Assembly (NCBI GenBank): GCA_029259695.1
Contig: JAJDEQ010000069.1
Span: 1 to 64,000 of the forward strand
DNA from: Planctomycetota bacterium
GTDB lineage: Bacteria; Planctomycetota; B15-G4
Length of the DNA stretch: 64,000 nucleotides
Direction: 5' to 3'
How positions within the stretch are numbered: the first letter of the stretch is position 1; every line of letters starts with the position of its first letter. A program made the position numbers and the translations under genes. Shown here piece after piece: positions 11,301-23,273 of the stretch. The notes beneath the pieces were generated by a model. The model was not told the origin of the DNA and searched no databases. It saw only the letters and a program-made list of their open reading frames with translations.

Positions 11301-14300
11301 CGTCGCTCGCCGGCGGCATCGCGGGCGGGGTGCCCGCCATGTCGCTGCAGTTCCTGATCGAGCTGGCGGGGGAGGACGTGTTCGTGTGCCAGGGCGCCGA
11401 AGCCCCGTGCGCGCAGGCCGTGCTCGACGAACTCGCCGCCGGTTTCGCGCAGACGGCCTTCGCGCAATGGGCGCTCGAGCAGGAGACCGGCACGTTCAAG
11501 CTGCTGGCGTCGATGTTGCACACCGACTTCAGCAGCGTGCGCGCGTTGCAGGACAGCGCCCATCAGGAGGGCGTCGCCATCAGCTGGCCGCTGTCGCTCG
11601 CCGACGCGCGGCTGGCGGCCTTCATGCAGGACATCGACGGCCTGGACCCCACGGCGCTCGAGGCCCGGCGCCAGACCGTCGAGGACCAGTACGCGCAGCT
11701 GGTCGCGCTGCTCCAGACCATCGCCGGCGCGGGTGCGGCGGACGGCGCCTCCGACGGCGGCCCGCCCACGCTGCAGGACGCGCAGACGCTGCTCGACGCC
11801 GCGGCTGCCGAGGCGGCCCTGTTGCGCGATGACCTGCAGGCATTCGATGCGATCAACGTCAGCGTGGCGGACCTGGGCGACCTGTTGTTGCTGCGCGGTG
11901 CGCGGGTGAACACCGGCTTCAACCAGGGCATCGTGGACGTGGTCGGCGGCTACGTCGTCGCCAACGTCACCGAGACCGGCGCGCCCGAACGGGTGGACGT
12001 GGTGCTCCAGGCGGGGGACCTGGTGCTCTACGGCAGCTCGCCGTTCGCGGCGATCGTGGCCCAGAGCAACGTCGATCCCGGGCCGATCGTGCTGAGCACG
12101 ACGCCGCCCCTCGACCTGGTCTCGCTGGCGGCCGAGCTGCAAGGCGGCGTGAACGTGATCGACACGCTGGCCGTGCCGGTGCCGGTGGACGCCGTCGGGT
12201 CCTTCGCGGACGGCAGTGACAGCGCGCTCAGCGGCTTCGCCGACGGACTCAGCTACGGGTCGAGCAGCCCCAGCGTGCTGACTGTCGACAGCGACGGCAT
12301 GGCCGTGGCCCACGCTGCCGGGTTGGCCGTGGTCTCGGTCAGTCGCGCGGGCGTGGTGACGAGCTTCCTCGTGAACGTGACTCCGGGTGTCCCGACGACG
12401 ACGGTCACCGGCATGGTGGTGGACGTGACCCTGACTCCCGTCGCGGGCGCCGACGTGAGCACCAACGAGGGCGGCTTGGCCGTGACCGACGGCGACGGCC
12501 TGTTCGTCCTCGCCGGTCAGCTCGCGAGTTCCCCGACGCTCGAGGTGCGCGCTGAGACGCTGAACGCCTTCGGCCTCGACCTGGGCGTCGTCACCGTCCC
12601 GGGTGGGACGAGCCAAGCCGGCGTGATCGTGATCGACGTGGACGGCGACGGTGACGGTCTGCCCGACTGGTACGAGACGAACCTCTACGGCTCCGACCCG
12701 AATGCGGCCGACAGCGACGGCGACGGGCTCGACGACGGGCTCGAAGTCCTCGTGCTGGGCAGTGACCCCGCGTTGGCCGACACCGATGGGGACGGTTTCG
12801 ACGACGGACTCGAGCAGGCCGTCGGCTCCGACCCGGTGGGTGTCGACGTCGCCACCGAGATCGTCGGCCGGCTCGTGTTGGAAGGCGGCGGCGCACCCAA
12901 CGGCGGCGTGGCGCGACTCGCGGGCGTCCCGGCCGAACTGTACGAGGCCGCCGCCAACGGCAACGGGACGTTCGCCCTCGACCCGTGGCCCGCGAGCGTG
13001 TCGCCGGTCACGGTGCTCGGTTCGGCGGCCGGCGGACTGATGGGCGTGTCGCTGCCCACCGCGACGGCTGCCGGAGCGCAGACCGATGTGGGCGACGTCC
13101 TGCTGGAGGTCTCCCTCGATCCGCTCTACCTGGGACGCAAGTACCTGCTCGGCGGCTTCCTGAGCGGCCTCGCCCACGGCGACGTGGACGGTGATGGACG
13201 CACGGACCTGGTGAGCGCTTCGTTCTCACCGCGTCAGGTGAACGTGCTGCTCGGCCAGGCGGGAGGTGCGTTCGAGCCAGGCCCGACAACCAGCTTGGGG
13301 TTCGTTCCCGCCTCGGTGTTGTTGGGCCGATTCGACGGGGGTGATGTGCTCGACCTGGCGATGACGTCCAGCGCGGGGACGGTGGAGGTGTTCCTGGGCG
13401 ACGGTGACGGGAGCTTCACGTTTGACGGTTCCTACGGCGTCGGCGGAGCTCCGAGCGAGATGTTGTGCTTCGACACGAACGCGGACCTGATCGACGACCT
13501 GCTGGTGATGGCCAACGACTCCACCGTCTCGGTCCTGCCGGGCAACGGCGACGGCAGCTTCGGGCCGGCCACGACGATCCCGGTGGGCAACAGTCCGCGC
13601 TCCATGGCTTCGGGCCTGATCAACAACGACGCGTTCCTCGACGTCGTCGTGTCGAACTCCGGTTCGATGGACCTCTCGATCCTGTTGGGTGACGGCGCCG
13701 GGAGCTTCGGTGTGCTGACCCACGCGATCACGACACCCGGGCTGGTGTGCCTGGGCCGCTTCGACGCCGGGGCGACCCTCGACATCGCCGTGACGAACAA
13801 CTTCACCGCCGGCGTGGAGATCCTGGGCGGCAACGGCGACGGCACGTTCGTGGACGTGGGCGATGCCGATGCAGGCGCGAATGCCCGGGCCACGGGGTTG
13901 GTCGCCATGGACATGGACCAGGACGGTTTGCCCGACCTGGTCCAGGTGGCCCAGAACACCGACGACCTGCGGGTGATGCTCGGCAACGGCGACGGCAGTT
14001 TCGACCCGGCGCTCGACTTCGTGCTGGGCCTCTCCCCCGGCCCGCTGCTGGTCGTCGATCTCGATCAGGACGGGCAGCTGGACGTGGCCGCCGCCAACCT
14101 CGGGTCGAAGGACGTGTCAGTGGTGTTCGGTACGGGCGACGGCGGCTTCCGGGTGGCGCCACGCCTGGCGCTGGGCAACGACACGATCGCCGGCGCGCTG
14201 GGTGACCTCGACGGCGATACGGATCTGGACCTCGCCGTGGCCAACAACAGCTTCGACCACGCCAAGGTGGCGCTGGGCGCAGGCGACGGTGGCTTCGGGC

Positions 14301-15169
14301 CGACCGTCAACGTGACGCTCCCGTCGACCTCCAACCTGATCGTGCTGGGCCACGTGAACGCCGACGCGAACCTCGACATGGTCACGCTGACGCCCAATTC
14401 GAACAACGTGGTGCTGCGACTCGGCAACGGCGACGGCACGTTCGCCAGCGGCACGGTTGCCTTCACGGGCAACTTCGTCACCGACATCGCCCTGGGCAAG
14501 CTCGACGCGGGTGACTCGCTGGACCTGGTGGTGGTGAACCGTTCGGGCAGCTCCTTCTCGGTGCTGCTCAACGACGGCAACGGCAACTTCGCCGATCAGG
14601 GCGAGGTGGCGGCGGGCACCAGTCCCGTCGAGATCGCGCTGGCGGACCTCGACGGCAACGGCACCCGGGACGTGGTCGTGGGTGAAGTCTTCACGCGCAG
14701 TCTGCTCGCCTTCCTCGGCAACGGGGACGGAAGCTTCGTCGCTCAGCCCGAGGTCCTGCTGCCCGAGACCCCGCGCGACCTGATCGTGGCTGACGTCGAC
14801 GCCGACGGCATCCCGGACGCTGTCTTCGTCGACGATACGGAGAACAGCGTGTTCATCCTGCCGGGCAACGGCAACGGGAGCTTCGGCGCGGTGATCGACG
14901 TGCCGTCGGGCGGAGTGCAACCCTTCGGTGTGCTGTCCGCCGACGTGAACGGCGACGGCGTCGGCGACCTGATCGTCGTCAACGGGGGCTCGCTGGACAT
15001 CAGTGTGCTGCTGAACGAGGGCGGCGGCGGCTTCGCGCCGGCGCTCAAGTACCACGGCGGCATCAAGCCCCGGGCCATCATCACGGGTCTGATCGACGGT
15101 GACGACCAGCTCGACATCGTCGTGCTCGACGGGGCCGGCCGGGACTCGTTGGTGCTGCTGCACCAGTGA
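8396..15169 (+). CDS. Giant exported multidomain FG-GAP protein, paralog A (2257 aa)
   Basis: I choose the ATG at 8396 over an in-frame ATG at 8315 because it gives a signal peptide (cleavage near VLQAQ|GV). A GC hairpin (8310-8328) lies across the earlier start. Domains in order: PPC-like beta domain (about 35-130); beta-rich region with [16 protein letters not shown]; two invasin/Big_1-like Ig domains (about 460-670); carboxypeptidase-regulatory-like domain ([15 protein letters not shown], about 680); a beta region ending [15 protein letters not shown]; a unique, mainly helical insert from about residue 935 to 1240 ([17 protein letters not shown], two Ala-rich helices); a Big_2-like domain ([17 protein letters not shown]); a second regulatory-like domain; thrombospondin-type-3-like DxDGDGxxD calcium motifs (about 1414-1482); and 13 FG-GAP/VCBS repeats (about 1590-2257) ending at the stop. 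Likely a secreted calcium-stabilised structural or adhesive protein. Its paralog B follows at 15442. Confidence 0.88.
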   Translation: MGCRRLLARHPARVIAWATLGSLWCAAPVLQAQGVDAGLLPGDLFSAAIEPADDVDVVVFEALRDTRLTIALVALKPAELRATLTLVDLADDAVVAQVTAEKSKLKLVAIAPSTGPYRLEIAGSGGSSGAYKLVYKEKLSKDLTRITHAAEVADGAAFDTAFESLGGFQLVGKLQRFPKQSAAVPDVPALLRPLGGSELPLAETQLKTNKKGDGFALKKVPLDATGDWTLSSANTAATGGLRAKLVLKRIKQKKRKLAEQPGDVPLSAPRLDALPLLTAETSLLITGGEVAPFGKLSVEGGAAPVVVTADADGDFAALVALRTNTVQSLFVSQSDGDAQGPAATHRITQDGTPPTLFIDFPPAGSVLGSATTNVSGRVGDLLSGFAGLSVTVAGQAAAVNVGIGTNGTFDLGGVALDPDVPTVIEVVAVDGLGNTSSASVSVVSKTSSGAVLSMQSGNDQVGGVGALLPAPLVARLRSADDAPLVGRPVTFRVVKSNGRLGPVGEGASDQVVTVLTDLAGEALVEWELGSDAGMGNNRVAASAAGLPGAVYSCASALADSARRIAVGTGNDQTGQVGSVLVQPLSVWVSDGLNGVSGVAVTFNVEDGDGGLLPGTGDPAAEPQQQLVAVTDLTGRAAVRLALGPSGGPVRVEADFPGNTGLPATLRARAPVARFTATRFAGVVLDNARRPLGGVVCAMVYGDGTEETTATAVDGRFLFDALPRGGQARLDVHGDTATTLAGELIDPAALAFPELHYEVFVVEQAANDLPSPVLLPPLDPTRSVSFDGTEDVELSLPALEGLRFLVDAQTEVRRADGSLVTPAAPIELNLSPVHVGDVPMAFADGAAPPFAWTLQPGGTTFDPPLRLEAPNVAGLPAGAVAYFLSFNHDTMRFEIIANATVSTDGTTITSDPGQGIAVAGWGGLCPPYPDQGNFCTTDEIDCILPDGLMLLGDETEEEEEQIDETSEMASSLAGGIAGGVPAMSLQFLIELAGEDVFVCQGAEAPCAQAVLDELAAGFAQTAFAQWALEQETGTFKLLASMLHTDFSSVRALQDSAHQEGVAISWPLSLADARLAAFMQDIDGLDPTALEARRQTVEDQYAQLVALLQTIAGAGAADGASDGGPPTLQDAQTLLDAAAAEAALLRDDLQAFDAINVSVADLGDLLLLRGARVNTGFNQGIVDVVGGYVVANVTETGAPERVDVVLQAGDLVLYGSSPFAAIVAQSNVDPGPIVLSTTPPLDLVSLAAELQGGVNVIDTLAVPVPVDAVGSFADGSDSALSGFADGLSYGSSSPSVLTVDSDGMAVAHAAGLAVVSVSRAGVVTSFLVNVTPGVPTTTVTGMVVDVTLTPVAGADVSTNEGGLAVTDGDGLFVLAGQLASSPTLEVRAETLNAFGLDLGVVTVPGGTSQAGVIVIDVDGDGDGLPDWYETNLYGSDPNAADSDGDGLDDGLEVLVLGSDPALADTDGDGFDDGLEQAVGSDPVGVDVATEIVGRLVLEGGGAPNGGVARLAGVPAELYEAAANGNGTFALDPWPASVSPVTVLGSAAGGLMGVSLPTATAAGAQTDVGDVLLEVSLDPLYLGRKYLLGGFLSGLAHGDVDGDGRTDLVSASFSPRQVNVLLGQAGGAFEPGPTTSLGFVPASVLLGRFDGGDVLDLAMTSSAGTVEVFLGDGDGSFTFDGSYGVGGAPSEMLCFDTNADLIDDLLVMANDSTVSVLPGNGDGSFGPATTIPVGNSPRSMASGLINNDAFLDVVVSNSGSMDLSILLGDGAGSFGVLTHAITTPGLVCLGRFDAGATLDIAVTNNFTAGVEILGGNGDGTFVDVGDADAGANARATGLVAMDMDQDGLPDLVQVAQNTDDLRVMLGNGDGSFDPALDFVLGLSPGPLLVVDLDQDGQLDVAAANLGSKDVSVVFGTGDGGFRVAPRLALGNDTIAGALGDLDGDTDLDLAVANNSFDHAKVALGAGDGGFGPTVNVTLPSTSNLIVLGHVNADANLDMVTLTPNSNNVVLRLGNGDGTFASGTVAFTGNFVTDIALGKLDAGDSLDLVVVNRSGSSFSVLLNDGNGNFADQGEVAAGTSPVEIALADLDGNGTRDVVVGEVFTRSLLAFLGNGDGSFVAQPEVLLPETPRDLIVADVDADGIPDAVFVDDTENSVFILPGNGNGSFGAVIDVPSGGVQPFGVLSADVNGDGVGDLIVVNGGSLDISVLLNEGGGGFAPALKYHGGIKPRAIITGLIDGDDQLDIVVLDGAGRDSLVLLHQ

Positions 15170-15173
15170 CGGC

Positions 15174-15204
15174 GGGCGTCCGCTGATGCCTCGGGCGGAC
15201 GCCC
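15174..15204 (+). terminator. Perfect 10-bp stem hairpin after giant paralog A
   Basis: GGGCGTCCGC (15174-15183) pairs exactly with GCGGACGCCC (15195-15204) across an 11-nt loop, starting 4 nt after the stop codon. No T-run follows, so it is either a weak or factor-assisted terminator or an mRNA 3'-end stabiliser. Confidence 0.55.
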
Positions 15205-15209
15205 CTGTG

Positions 15210-15321
15210 CTGGCGGGCCGTCGGCCAGGATGTACTCGGAGAGGCAGTCACCGTCCAGGTCGTGCAGCGCCACGATGACTTCGCCCAGCCCGATCTGGCC
15301 CGGATGCCGTGGTGGGTCCAC
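15210..15321 (-). pseudogene. Inverted FG-GAP repeat remnant
   Basis: Read on the minus strand, this intergenic piece encodes VDPPRHPG, then LGEVIVALHDLDGDCLSEYI and LADGPPA. That is the hallmark of one FG-GAP/VCBS repeat (hydrophobic-x-DLDGD-x-x-x-D/E-YI-hydrophobic), of the type encoded on the plus strand by both flanking giant genes. I see no start codon, ribosome site or signal peptide for it, and it lies wholly between the two plus-strand genes. The simplest reading is a decayed fragment of another repeat gene, possibly left by an inversion. Chance resemblance is possible because GAC/GGC-rich DNA easily yields D/G-rich peptides. Confidence 0.35.
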
Positions 15322-15441
15322 GTCGCGCTGCTCAACGGGGCGAGGGTGGCCGCCGTCCACAACGTCTTCGCGGGGCCCTGCTAGGGTATCGGCCGTCAGG
15401 TGGAAGCGGGGCTGGGCACAGGGACAGGAGACATCCGGGAC

Positions 15442-18400
15442 ATGGCAACGAGATCCGTTCATTGGCTGGTGCTGGGGTTGCTGTTGGCGGGCTCTGTGTC
15501 CGTTGGCGCTCAGCTGGTCCCGGAGTTCCCGCTTGGGCAGCAGGTGAAGGGTGAACTCGACAGCTCCGGTCCGGAGAGCAGCTGGGAGTTCGGGGCGGTC
15601 GAGGGTACGAGCCTCACGATGCGCGTGAAGGGTTCGAACGGACTCACGCCCGGGCTGGCGGTGACGGACCTGAGCGACGGCACCGGCCTCGGGCTCGCGC
15701 TCCCCAAGGGCAAGTCCGCCGTGCTGAAGAAGCTGCTGCTTCCGCGAACGGGTCGCTATCGCGTGACGGTGGTGGGCGCGGGAGAGGGCCTGCAAGGCGC
15801 CTTTCGCGCGAAGACGAAAGGCAAAGCTCCCAAGCACGCGACCCGGGTGGTGACGCCCAAGAACCACCCGGCGGGGGAGCCCATCAGCTTCGACGCCGTG
15901 CCCGGTGCCTTGCTCAGCGGGATCGTCAAGCGGTTGGTCCCCGCGGGGACGGGCCCCGAGTGGTTCATGCTGATCGGCCCGTCGGGTCCCGTCGATCTCG
16001 CGCCGTACAGGACGGTGAAGAAGGACGGTGACCTCGTCAAACTCAAGCAGGTCGTCCTGCCCGAGCTCGGGACCTACAGCGTCGTTCCGCAGGCAGCACG
16101 CACGACCTACCTGGCCAAGCTGAAGGTCAAGCGTCCCCCGATCTCGAAGGCGCCGCGTTCGATCATCAGCAACCTGGAGCTCGATCCCGTGTCGTCACCC
16201 ACGGATGAACTCCTGCTGACGATCAGCGGTCGAGCGAATCAGGCGGGGAACATCGTGCGTGTCACGGGGGCGCGGGGGCCCGTGGAAGTCACCGTCGACG
16301 ACGGTCAGGGCTTCTCGGCCGAGGTGACGCTGCTGCCGAACCAGGTGAACGACCTGTTCCTCAGCGAGCACGGGCAGGATGGTTCGTCGGGGCCGGTTCG
16401 CTGTGTCTCCGTCGTGCACGACGCGCAAGCGCCGTACGTGTCCGTGCAGTTCCCGCTCGCCGGCACCGAGTTCACCGCAGACAGCGTCACTGTCGCGGGC
16501 ACGGTGGGAGACCTGCTGAGCGGTTCCGCGGGACTCGAGGTCCTCGTGGGCGGCCAGCCCGCCGTCGTGGACGTCGGCATCGGCACCAATGGCACGTTCG
16601 AGCGCCAGGGCGTGCCACTGGGCGCGGGCGAGAACCAGATCGCGGTGCTGGCGAGGGATGTGCTGGGCAACACGGTCGAGACGTCGGTCACGGTCAGCCG
16701 GGTGACCATCCCGGAGGGCGTCCCGTGGATGGAGGCGGTGGGGGGTGGCGGTCAGTCGGGGACGGTGCTGGAGCCGCTCGCCGAGCCCCTGCGTGTGCGC
16801 GTCCTTCGCGGCGACGGGGCGCCCTTCGCCAACAAGACGGTGAGCTTCGAGGTCACGCGCAGCGATGGCCGACTGACGCTTCCGGCAGGCGACGGCGACG
16901 AGACCCTGTCACTCGCGGTGCGGACTGATGCTGCGGGCGAGGCGGTCGTCGTGTGGCGGCTGGGCAGCGACGCGGGGTGCGGCAATCAACGCGTGGCGGT
17001 CACGTCGCAGGACATCGCGGGCGCCGCCTACTTCTGCGCCTCGGGGGCGCCTCGACCGGCATCGCAGATCAACCTGGGGTCTGGGAACGGGCAGTGCGCG
17101 GAGGCCGGGTCGGTGGCACCCGAGCCGCTGCGCGTCTGGGTCAGCGACTCGTGCAACGCGGTCGCGGGTGTGCCCGTGCTGTTCCGAGTCGTGCGCGGTG
17201 AGGGTCTCTTCGCCGGTGAGCCGGAGGCGCTCGTCGAGACGTCTGCCACCGGTCATGCCGAGGTGGATTTGACGCTCGGCCCGCAGACCGGCTCGAACGT
17301 GATCGAGGCGACGTTCGCAGAACACTCCGGTGAGCCCGTCGTGTTCACGCTGCGCGGTGTCTTGCGTGATCCGACCGGTGTGACCAGTTTCCAGGGCATC
17401 GTGCTGGACAACGCCACGCAACCCGTTACAGGGGCGCGGATCGTCCTGACGCTCGTCGACGGCTCCGCGTTCGAGACAAGCAGCGCGAGCGACGGGACGT
17501 TCGGGTTCACCGACCTGGCCGTCGCAGGGCCTGCCACGTTGTGGGTCGACGGGGGCGAAGCGTCGGCCGTGAATGGCGTGCCCGTCCCACCCGGCTCGCT
17601 GCCCGCACTGACGTTTCATCCCCTGCTGGTCGAGGGCAACGAGAACTCGTTGGGCATGCCGGTGTCGCTGCCTCGCCTGCGGCCCGAGAACAACCGTCTC
17701 TACAGCACGACCAAGCCGACCGTGCTCGAGATGGGCGATGTGGAGGGGGCATGCTTCACGATCGCCCCTGGATCGATGTTCATCGACGGGGTGCCAGCCC
17801 CGGAGGGGACCCCGGTCTCGCTGAATCAGGTCCACCACACCGACATCCCGATGCCCATGCCTGACGGCGTCGCGCCTCCCATTGCCTGGACGCTCCAGCC
17901 GTCGGAGGCAACGTTCTCGCCACCGATCCAGGTGGAGTATCCGAACCTCTCCGCCCTGCCGGCCGGCGCCACCGCGAACTTCCTGACCTTCAACCACGAG
18001 ACCGGCGCGTTCGAGATCGTCTCCACCGGTGCCGTGAGCGCCGACGGGGCGATGCTCGTCTCGGATCCGGGAGGTGGTTTGAGCAGCGGCGGCTGGGGTT
18101 GTGCCTGTCCTCCCTACGCCGACTCGGGTGATTGTCGCAACTGCTTCTGCGTTGCGGTGGTGTTGTTCGAGGGTGGTTTCGTCGGCCCGATCAACCGGCC
18201 CGGTGTGCTCATGGAGGACGTGGATCCCCTGATCCGCGCACTGGACACGACCGGCAAGAAGCTCACGACGCGTATCTTCGGTTCGATCTCCTTGTTCGAC
18301 TTCGCGGCCAAGGGACACCTGAAGCCCGCCCAGAAGTGGCTCGACAGCCTCTGGCTCGACGGCGAGGACGACGAGTGCCCGGCTCCCAAGACGATCGTGG

Positions 18401-21400
18401 CGGGATACAGCCTGGGCGGGGACTCGGTCGTGCTCAGCTCGCTCTTTCCCACCAACTACCGTTTCGCCGCTGACCCGATCAATCGAAGGAAGGCCGTCGT
18501 GCCCTCGTTCTGCGACATCGGTCTGTGTTCGGTGTACCAGCGTGGCTGCGAGATCGACGGGAACGCCGACATCCTGTTCCTCGCCGACGATCTCACGCCG
18601 CTCGAGGAGACGGTGTGCTTCGCCGTGGGAACGTTCGCGCCGCCGTTCCTCGGGTGCGTCCTGGGTCAGGACGAGTTCCTGCAGTGCGCGCGCGGCTACA
18701 CGGTCCCCGGAGTGAACAGTCTGGTCGTACCCGGGACGCACCACGGCACGTTGTTCCAGCCCGTCTCCCTGTCATCCACGTTCCTGCTCAACACGATCGC
18801 CACATTCCTTGCGGATCCGTCCTGTGAGGACGAGCGGACGGAAGGTGATGGAGCCTCGCTGCCCGTCGTGCTGGACGACTCCTGGACGATCCAGGTCGCG
18901 GGCCAGACGCTGCAACTCGACCAGGACGGCAGCTTCGTCGTGTCCAATCTCCCGCTGGTCGACGAGTTCGGGGCCGGGGGCGCCCCGGGTGCGGACGGCG
19001 TCGGCGACGAGTTCATCCAGATCCGTGGCGTCGGCTGCACCGAGGACGGCGTCCGCTACATGACCAGCGAACCGTTTCGCCTGGTGGGCGGCGAGACGTA
19101 CGTGATCGAGAACCCGGTCTTCACCGACGTCCCTCCCGCTGACGCCCAGATCCTGGAGATCGAGCCCGGTGCGCTCGTGCTCGAGCCCGGCGCAACGGCG
19201 CAGCTCAGCGTGACGGCGCGCTTGCTCGACGAGACCGGGGTCGACATCACGGCGGCCGCGAAGGGGACGTCGTACGGGACGACGAACCCCGCGGTAGTGA
19301 CGGTCGGTGCAGACGGACTCGTGACGGCGGTGGGACCGGGTGACGCATTCGTCCTCGCACGCAACGCCGGTGCGACGGTCACACGGCGGGCGGAGGTCGT
19401 CGCCGAACTGCTGCCCACGGTCCTCGAGGGTTTCGTGCAAGCCGAGGATGGCACCCCGGTCCAGGACGCGACGGTCACCTCCAAGGTGGGCGGGCTCGCC
19501 CTCACCGATGCCACGGGCTTCTTCGCCCTGCCGCTCGATCTGGCGGGTGACGCGAGCGGCATCACGCTGCAGGCGGTGGGCGAGGTGGGCGGGGAGGCGC
19601 TGGTCGGCTCCAAGGTCGTGTCGCCGCTCAACTTCGAGGGCGTGACCGACGCGGGGCTGATCACGCTCGGGACCGACGCCGGAGAGGTCGACACCGACGG
19701 AGACGGTCTGCTCGACACCGAGGAGGTCCTGCTCGGGACCGACCCCGCTGATGCGGACACCGACGACGACGAGTTGGACGACGGCTTCGAGGTGGCGGTC
19801 GGCTCCGATCCGTTGGTGCCGAACGTCCTCACCGCGCTCGACGGCAGCGTGCTGCTGCCGGACGCCACACCCGCCGAGGGCGCGCGGGTGCGCCTGGGGA
19901 CGATCTCGCCGGACGTCGTGTTCGCAACGACCGACGCATCCGGTGTGTTCAGCATCGATCCCTGGCCGGCGGAGATCTCGCCGCTCGTCGCCATCGCCGA
20001 AGAGTCCACGCCGGGCGCCGGCGCCTCGGGTGGCGCGTCGGCTCCGACGCCCACCGTTCCGGGCGCCCAGACGTCGTTCCCCGTGATCGAGATGGTGGCC
20101 GACGGCGGGCGACCGTTGTATCCGGGCGCCCGGCAGTGGGTGCCCGGTTTCTCCATCGGCTACGACACCGGAGACGTGAACGGCGACTCACTCCCGGATG
20201 GAGTCGCGGCCACGACTTTCCCCGTCGCGCTCTTTACGTTCCTCGGTCGCGGCACCGGGACCTTCGAGGCTCCGTTGCAGACCGAGCTGATGCTCGACGG
20301 CGAAGTGGGCGACCTCGCTCTCGGTGACCTGAACGGAGATGACCTGGCGGACGCAGTGGTCGGCGAGGACGCCTTCAACATCGACGGTGCGGTGAACGTT
20401 CTCACCGCGGACGGTGACGGGACCTTCACGGCGCTGGGGCAGGTGCTCGTCGACGGCCCGGGTGACATCGAACTCGTTGACCTGGACGGCGATGGAAACC
20501 TGGATCTGCTGGTGCTCAGCAACGGCAGCGATCTGGCTGTGGGCCTGGGACAGGGTGACGGCACGTTCGCGCCGCTCACGACCTACCCGGCCGCGGCGGG
20601 CGCGCGGGCGCTGGCGGTCGGCCGGCTGGATCTGGATGACGATCTGGATGTGGCCGTCAAAGGCGATGGCGAGCTCGCGCTGTTCCGCGGCCTCGGCGAT
20701 GGGGCGCTCGCAGCGCTGGCCCCGCTCCCCTTGCCGGTGACGTCCGAGGAGCCGGCGCGTCAAGCGGTCGTGATCGCAGACTTCAGCGGCGATCAGTGGG
20801 GCGACCTGCTCGTGGCCACGGACGGTGACGGCTACTTCTTCCCGTCGCTCGGCGGTCTCGTTCCCGCGTGGGATGCGCCCGAAGGCTTCGGCTTGCGGGG
20901 TGTCCTGGAGCAGTCCTCGGTCAGGGTCGCTGCGGCCGACCTCGATCAGGACGGCCTGACCGACGCCATCGTCGTGGCCCAGGCCTGTGATGGAGCCGAC
21001 ATGCTCTGGGTGCGGCTCGCCGACGGCCAGGGCGGACTGGGGCCGACCCGGGAGTTCCTGGCGGGTACCGATTCGGGTGTCTCCTCGATCGTGGATGTGG
21101 ATCTCGACGGGCGGGTGGACTTCACCTCTGCGTTGAGTGAGGCCATGACCGTCTTGCTGGGCGATGGTGCGGGAGCGTTCGCCGCAGCCGAGTTCACTCC
21201 GGATCAACAGGACTTCTTCTTCGACGATGGTCAGGTCGAGCGCGTCCTCGTCGACTTCATCGACGGCGACGGCCTACCCGACGTGCTGACCGAGTACGGC
21301 TTCTTCGCCGGCAAGGGCGACGGCACCTTCGAGGTGGGAGTCGCGTCCGGTTGCGACGACTGCGATGCGTTGCTGGATCTCGACGGCGACGGCACCCTCG

Positions 21401-22251
21401 ATGGCGTCAACGTCGAGAACGGGATGGGGTTCGGGACCGGCAGGGTCCGGGTCCGTCAGGGATGGGGCGACGGGACGTTCGCCGGTCTGATCCAGGCGTT
21501 CACGTTCGACGGCAGGCCTGAGGGGCACGCCCTCGGCCTCGTCGACGGCGGGCCGGATCAGGACGTGGTGATCGCCGGCGACAACGGCAAGTTGATCATC
21601 GGTCTCGGCGACGGTGTCGGATCGTTCGACATGGGTGGGACGATCGACGTCGGACCGAACCTGAAGGCAGTGGCCATCGGCGACCTGGACGGGGACGGCA
21701 CCGCGGATCTCGTGGTCTCGGCCGGCGACTTCGGAGCCGGAACCGTCTGGGTGCTCCTAGGGACGGGTGCCGGTGCCTTCGGGACGCCGACCGCCTACGT
21801 CACCGGCCAGCGACCGGGGACCGTGCTCGCGGCCGACGCGGATGGCGATGGAGTCCAGGATGTCCTCACCGGCAACGCACTCTCCGGCGACGTCTCGCTG
21901 CTGCGGGGCCTCGGGGACGGGTCCCTGCTCGCGGCCGAAGCGTTGCTCCCGGGCGGGGCGCTGACTTTCGGAAACGGGATCGGAGACGTCTTCGTGCGTG
22001 ACGCCAACGACGATGGTCGCCAGGACATCCTCGCCTTGTCACGGGGTGCCGGCAACGTCTACGTCTTCCGCGGTGGCGCCGGTGGGACCTTCCTCGATCC
22101 GCTCGTCTTCGCGCTCGGCGAGAGCTCCGTCCTGGCGCTGCAGGATCTCGACGGCGATGGGCTTCCCGACTTGATCGTGGGTTCGAACGGTGGGGACACG
22201 GGCGGGGGCTTTGCGGCGGTCCTCAACCGACTCGAGCCGACAGCGCCCTGA
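15442..22251 (+). CDS. Giant exported FG-GAP protein with alpha/beta-hydrolase-like insert, paralog B (2269 aa)
   Basis: The start at 15442 gives a signal peptide ([20 protein letters not shown], cleavage near VGA|QL); an in-frame ATG at 15400 would add 14 residues. The order matches paralog A: PPC-like N-terminal domain, beta region, two Big_1-like domains (16726 and 17080 onward), regulatory-like domain ([16 protein letters not shown]), and a beta region ending [15 protein letters not shown]. Here A's helical insert is replaced by an about 250-residue module with a nucleophile elbow AGYSLGGDS (Ser near residue 989), several Cys pairs and a late PGTHHGTLF histidine (near 1098), which reads like an alpha/beta-hydrolase fold. 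The shared scaffold then resumes: Big_2-like domain ([13 protein letters not shown]), regulatory-like domain, DTDGDGLLD calcium motifs (near 1415-1458), and about 12 FG-GAP repeats to the stop. Hydrolase activity is inferred from motifs only; the acid residue is not certain. Confidence 0.88.
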   Translation: MATRSVHWLVLGLLLAGSVSVGAQLVPEFPLGQQVKGELDSSGPESSWEFGAVEGTSLTMRVKGSNGLTPGLAVTDLSDGTGLGLALPKGKSAVLKKLLLPRTGRYRVTVVGAGEGLQGAFRAKTKGKAPKHATRVVTPKNHPAGEPISFDAVPGALLSGIVKRLVPAGTGPEWFMLIGPSGPVDLAPYRTVKKDGDLVKLKQVVLPELGTYSVVPQAARTTYLAKLKVKRPPISKAPRSIISNLELDPVSSPTDELLLTISGRANQAGNIVRVTGARGPVEVTVDDGQGFSAEVTLLPNQVNDLFLSEHGQDGSSGPVRCVSVVHDAQAPYVSVQFPLAGTEFTADSVTVAGTVGDLLSGSAGLEVLVGGQPAVVDVGIGTNGTFERQGVPLGAGENQIAVLARDVLGNTVETSVTVSRVTIPEGVPWMEAVGGGGQSGTVLEPLAEPLRVRVLRGDGAPFANKTVSFEVTRSDGRLTLPAGDGDETLSLAVRTDAAGEAVVVWRLGSDAGCGNQRVAVTSQDIAGAAYFCASGAPRPASQINLGSGNGQCAEAGSVAPEPLRVWVSDSCNAVAGVPVLFRVVRGEGLFAGEPEALVETSATGHAEVDLTLGPQTGSNVIEATFAEHSGEPVVFTLRGVLRDPTGVTSFQGIVLDNATQPVTGARIVLTLVDGSAFETSSASDGTFGFTDLAVAGPATLWVDGGEASAVNGVPVPPGSLPALTFHPLLVEGNENSLGMPVSLPRLRPENNRLYSTTKPTVLEMGDVEGACFTIAPGSMFIDGVPAPEGTPVSLNQVHHTDIPMPMPDGVAPPIAWTLQPSEATFSPPIQVEYPNLSALPAGATANFLTFNHETGAFEIVSTGAVSADGAMLVSDPGGGLSSGGWGCACPPYADSGDCRNCFCVAVVLFEGGFVGPINRPGVLMEDVDPLIRALDTTGKKLTTRIFGSISLFDFAAKGHLKPAQKWLDSLWLDGEDDECPAPKTIVAGYSLGGDSVVLSSLFPTNYRFAADPINRRKAVVPSFCDIGLCSVYQRGCEIDGNADILFLADDLTPLEETVCFAVGTFAPPFLGCVLGQDEFLQCARGYTVPGVNSLVVPGTHHGTLFQPVSLSSTFLLNTIATFLADPSCEDERTEGDGASLPVVLDDSWTIQVAGQTLQLDQDGSFVVSNLPLVDEFGAGGAPGADGVGDEFIQIRGVGCTEDGVRYMTSEPFRLVGGETYVIENPVFTDVPPADAQILEIEPGALVLEPGATAQLSVTARLLDETGVDITAAAKGTSYGTTNPAVVTVGADGLVTAVGPGDAFVLARNAGATVTRRAEVVAELLPTVLEGFVQAEDGTPVQDATVTSKVGGLALTDATGFFALPLDLAGDASGITLQAVGEVGGEALVGSKVVSPLNFEGVTDAGLITLGTDAGEVDTDGDGLLDTEEVLLGTDPADADTDDDELDDGFEVAVGSDPLVPNVLTALDGSVLLPDATPAEGARVRLGTISPDVVFATTDASGVFSIDPWPAEISPLVAIAEESTPGAGASGGASAPTPTVPGAQTSFPVIEMVADGGRPLYPGARQWVPGFSIGYDTGDVNGDSLPDGVAATTFPVALFTFLGRGTGTFEAPLQTELMLDGEVGDLALGDLNGDDLADAVVGEDAFNIDGAVNVLTADGDGTFTALGQVLVDGPGDIELVDLDGDGNLDLLVLSNGSDLAVGLGQGDGTFAPLTTYPAAAGARALAVGRLDLDDDLDVAVKGDGELALFRGLGDGALAALAPLPLPVTSEEPARQAVVIADFSGDQWGDLLVATDGDGYFFPSLGGLVPAWDAPEGFGLRGVLEQSSVRVAAADLDQDGLTDAIVVAQACDGADMLWVRLADGQGGLGPTREFLAGTDSGVSSIVDVDLDGRVDFTSALSEAMTVLLGDGAGAFAAAEFTPDQQDFFFDDGQVERVLVDFIDGDGLPDVLTEYGFFAGKGDGTFEVGVASGCDDCDALLDLDGDGTLDGVNVENGMGFGTGRVRVRQGWGDGTFAGLIQAFTFDGRPEGHALGLVDGGPDQDVVIAGDNGKLIIGLGDGVGSFDMGGTIDVGPNLKAVAIGDLDGDGTADLVVSAGDFGAGTVWVLLGTGAGAFGTPTAYVTGQRPGTVLAADADGDGVQDVLTGNALSGDVSLLRGLGDGSLLAAEALLPGGALTFGNGIGDVFVRDANDDGRQDILALSRGAGNVYVFRGGAGGTFLDPLVFALGESSVLALQDLDGDGLPDLIVGSNGGDTGGGFAAVLNRLEPTAP

Positions 22252-22264
22252 CGCAACGGCTCCC

Positions 22265-23188
22265 CTACAGCACGCCCGCCAGCACCAGCGGGAGCACGAC
22301 CACGCTGAGCAACGTGCCCAGCACGATCGCCGATGCGACCGTGCTCGTGGCCGCATCGTGGTCGCGGGAGAAGATCACGTTGATCACGGCGGGGGGCAGC
22401 ACCGATTCGATCAGCAGCACCTGGCGGGTGATGCCCTGCACGTCGAACAGGTTCACGAACAGCACGCCGGCCAGCAGCCCGAGGCCCATGCGACAGGTGG
22501 CGACGACGACGGCATCGCGCAGGGCGGTGACGCGCAACGTGCGCAGGGTCATGCCCAACGTGAGCAGCATCAGCGGGATGGCCATCATGCCCAGCATGTC
22601 GATCGGCTCGAGCACGGCGGCGGGCACGCTGACGTCGCCCAGGGAGCACGCGCCGCCGAGGATGCAGGCCCACCCCAGCGGCATGCGCAGCACGTGCAGA
22701 CCGCCGCCGCGCCCCTTGGCGATCCACGGGCCGAAGAACGCGTTGAGTGTCGCCACGGCCACGAACACGATCGCTGCGGCGCCGAGGGCCTCGTCACCGA
22801 GGCCGAGGCGCACGATCGACAGGCCCATGTTGCCGGAGTTCCAGAAGAGCACGGGCAGCAGCACGCCGCGGTGCGGTTCGGCGAGCAGCGGACGGGCGAG
22901 CAGCACGGCGCCGCCGGTGAGCGCCATGATCCAGACCACGCCGCCCGTCAGCAGCAGCGGGTCGTGGGCTTCCCAGCGCATCTGTGCGAAGAGCGTGAAC
23001 ACGAGCGCCGGCGCGCACACGTCCACCGCCAGCCGGGTGAGCGTCGCCGCCTCGATGCGCCGCCAACCGCCCAGCACCCAGCCCAGGGCGACGATCGCGA
23101 ACACGGGCACGATCGTGGCGATGATCGCTCCCGCGATGGCGGTGTCGGCGGGAGGTCCGGGCACGGCGGTCTCCTGAGGGCGTCGCAT
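22265..23188 (-). CDS. AEC-family (auxin efflux carrier-like) transporter
   Basis: This 307-aa integral membrane protein has about ten hydrophobic segments, from IAGAIIATIVPVFAIVALGW to the C-terminal VLGTLLSVVVLPLVLAGVL. The length, the central FWNSGNMGLSIVRL motif (the conserved N-x-G-N-x-G of AEC carriers) and the late LLIESVLPPAVINVIFS fit the AEC/BART superfamily of secondary efflux carriers. The start at 23188 (ATG, MRRPQETAV) gives the expected family length; the frame stays open further upstream but reads as non-membrane sequence and runs into the divergent neighbour. Substrates of bacterial AEC proteins are usually organic acids or amino acids; the actual substrate is not predictable. 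Its stop is only 13 nt from the stop of giant paralog B (convergent). Confidence 0.85.
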   Translation of the reverse strand: MRRPQETAVPGPPADTAIAGAIIATIVPVFAIVALGWVLGGWRRIEAATLTRLAVDVCAPALVFTLFAQMRWEAHDPLLLTGGVVWIMALTGGAVLLARPLLAEPHRGVLLPVLFWNSGNMGLSIVRLGLGDEALGAAAIVFVAVATLNAFFGPWIAKGRGGGLHVLRMPLGWACILGGACSLGDVSVPAAVLEPIDMLGMMAIPLMLLTLGMTLRTLRVTALRDAVVVATCRMGLGLLAGVLFVNLFDVQGITRQVLLIESVLPPAVINVIFSRDHDAATSTVASAIVLGTLLSVVVLPLVLAGVL

Positions 23189-23273
23189 GATGGCATGCGC
23201 TGCGTACCGGCACGACACCTGCGCCCGTCCGGCGTATCCTGGGCTCACGGCCATCCGACCTGGAGGAGAACCC

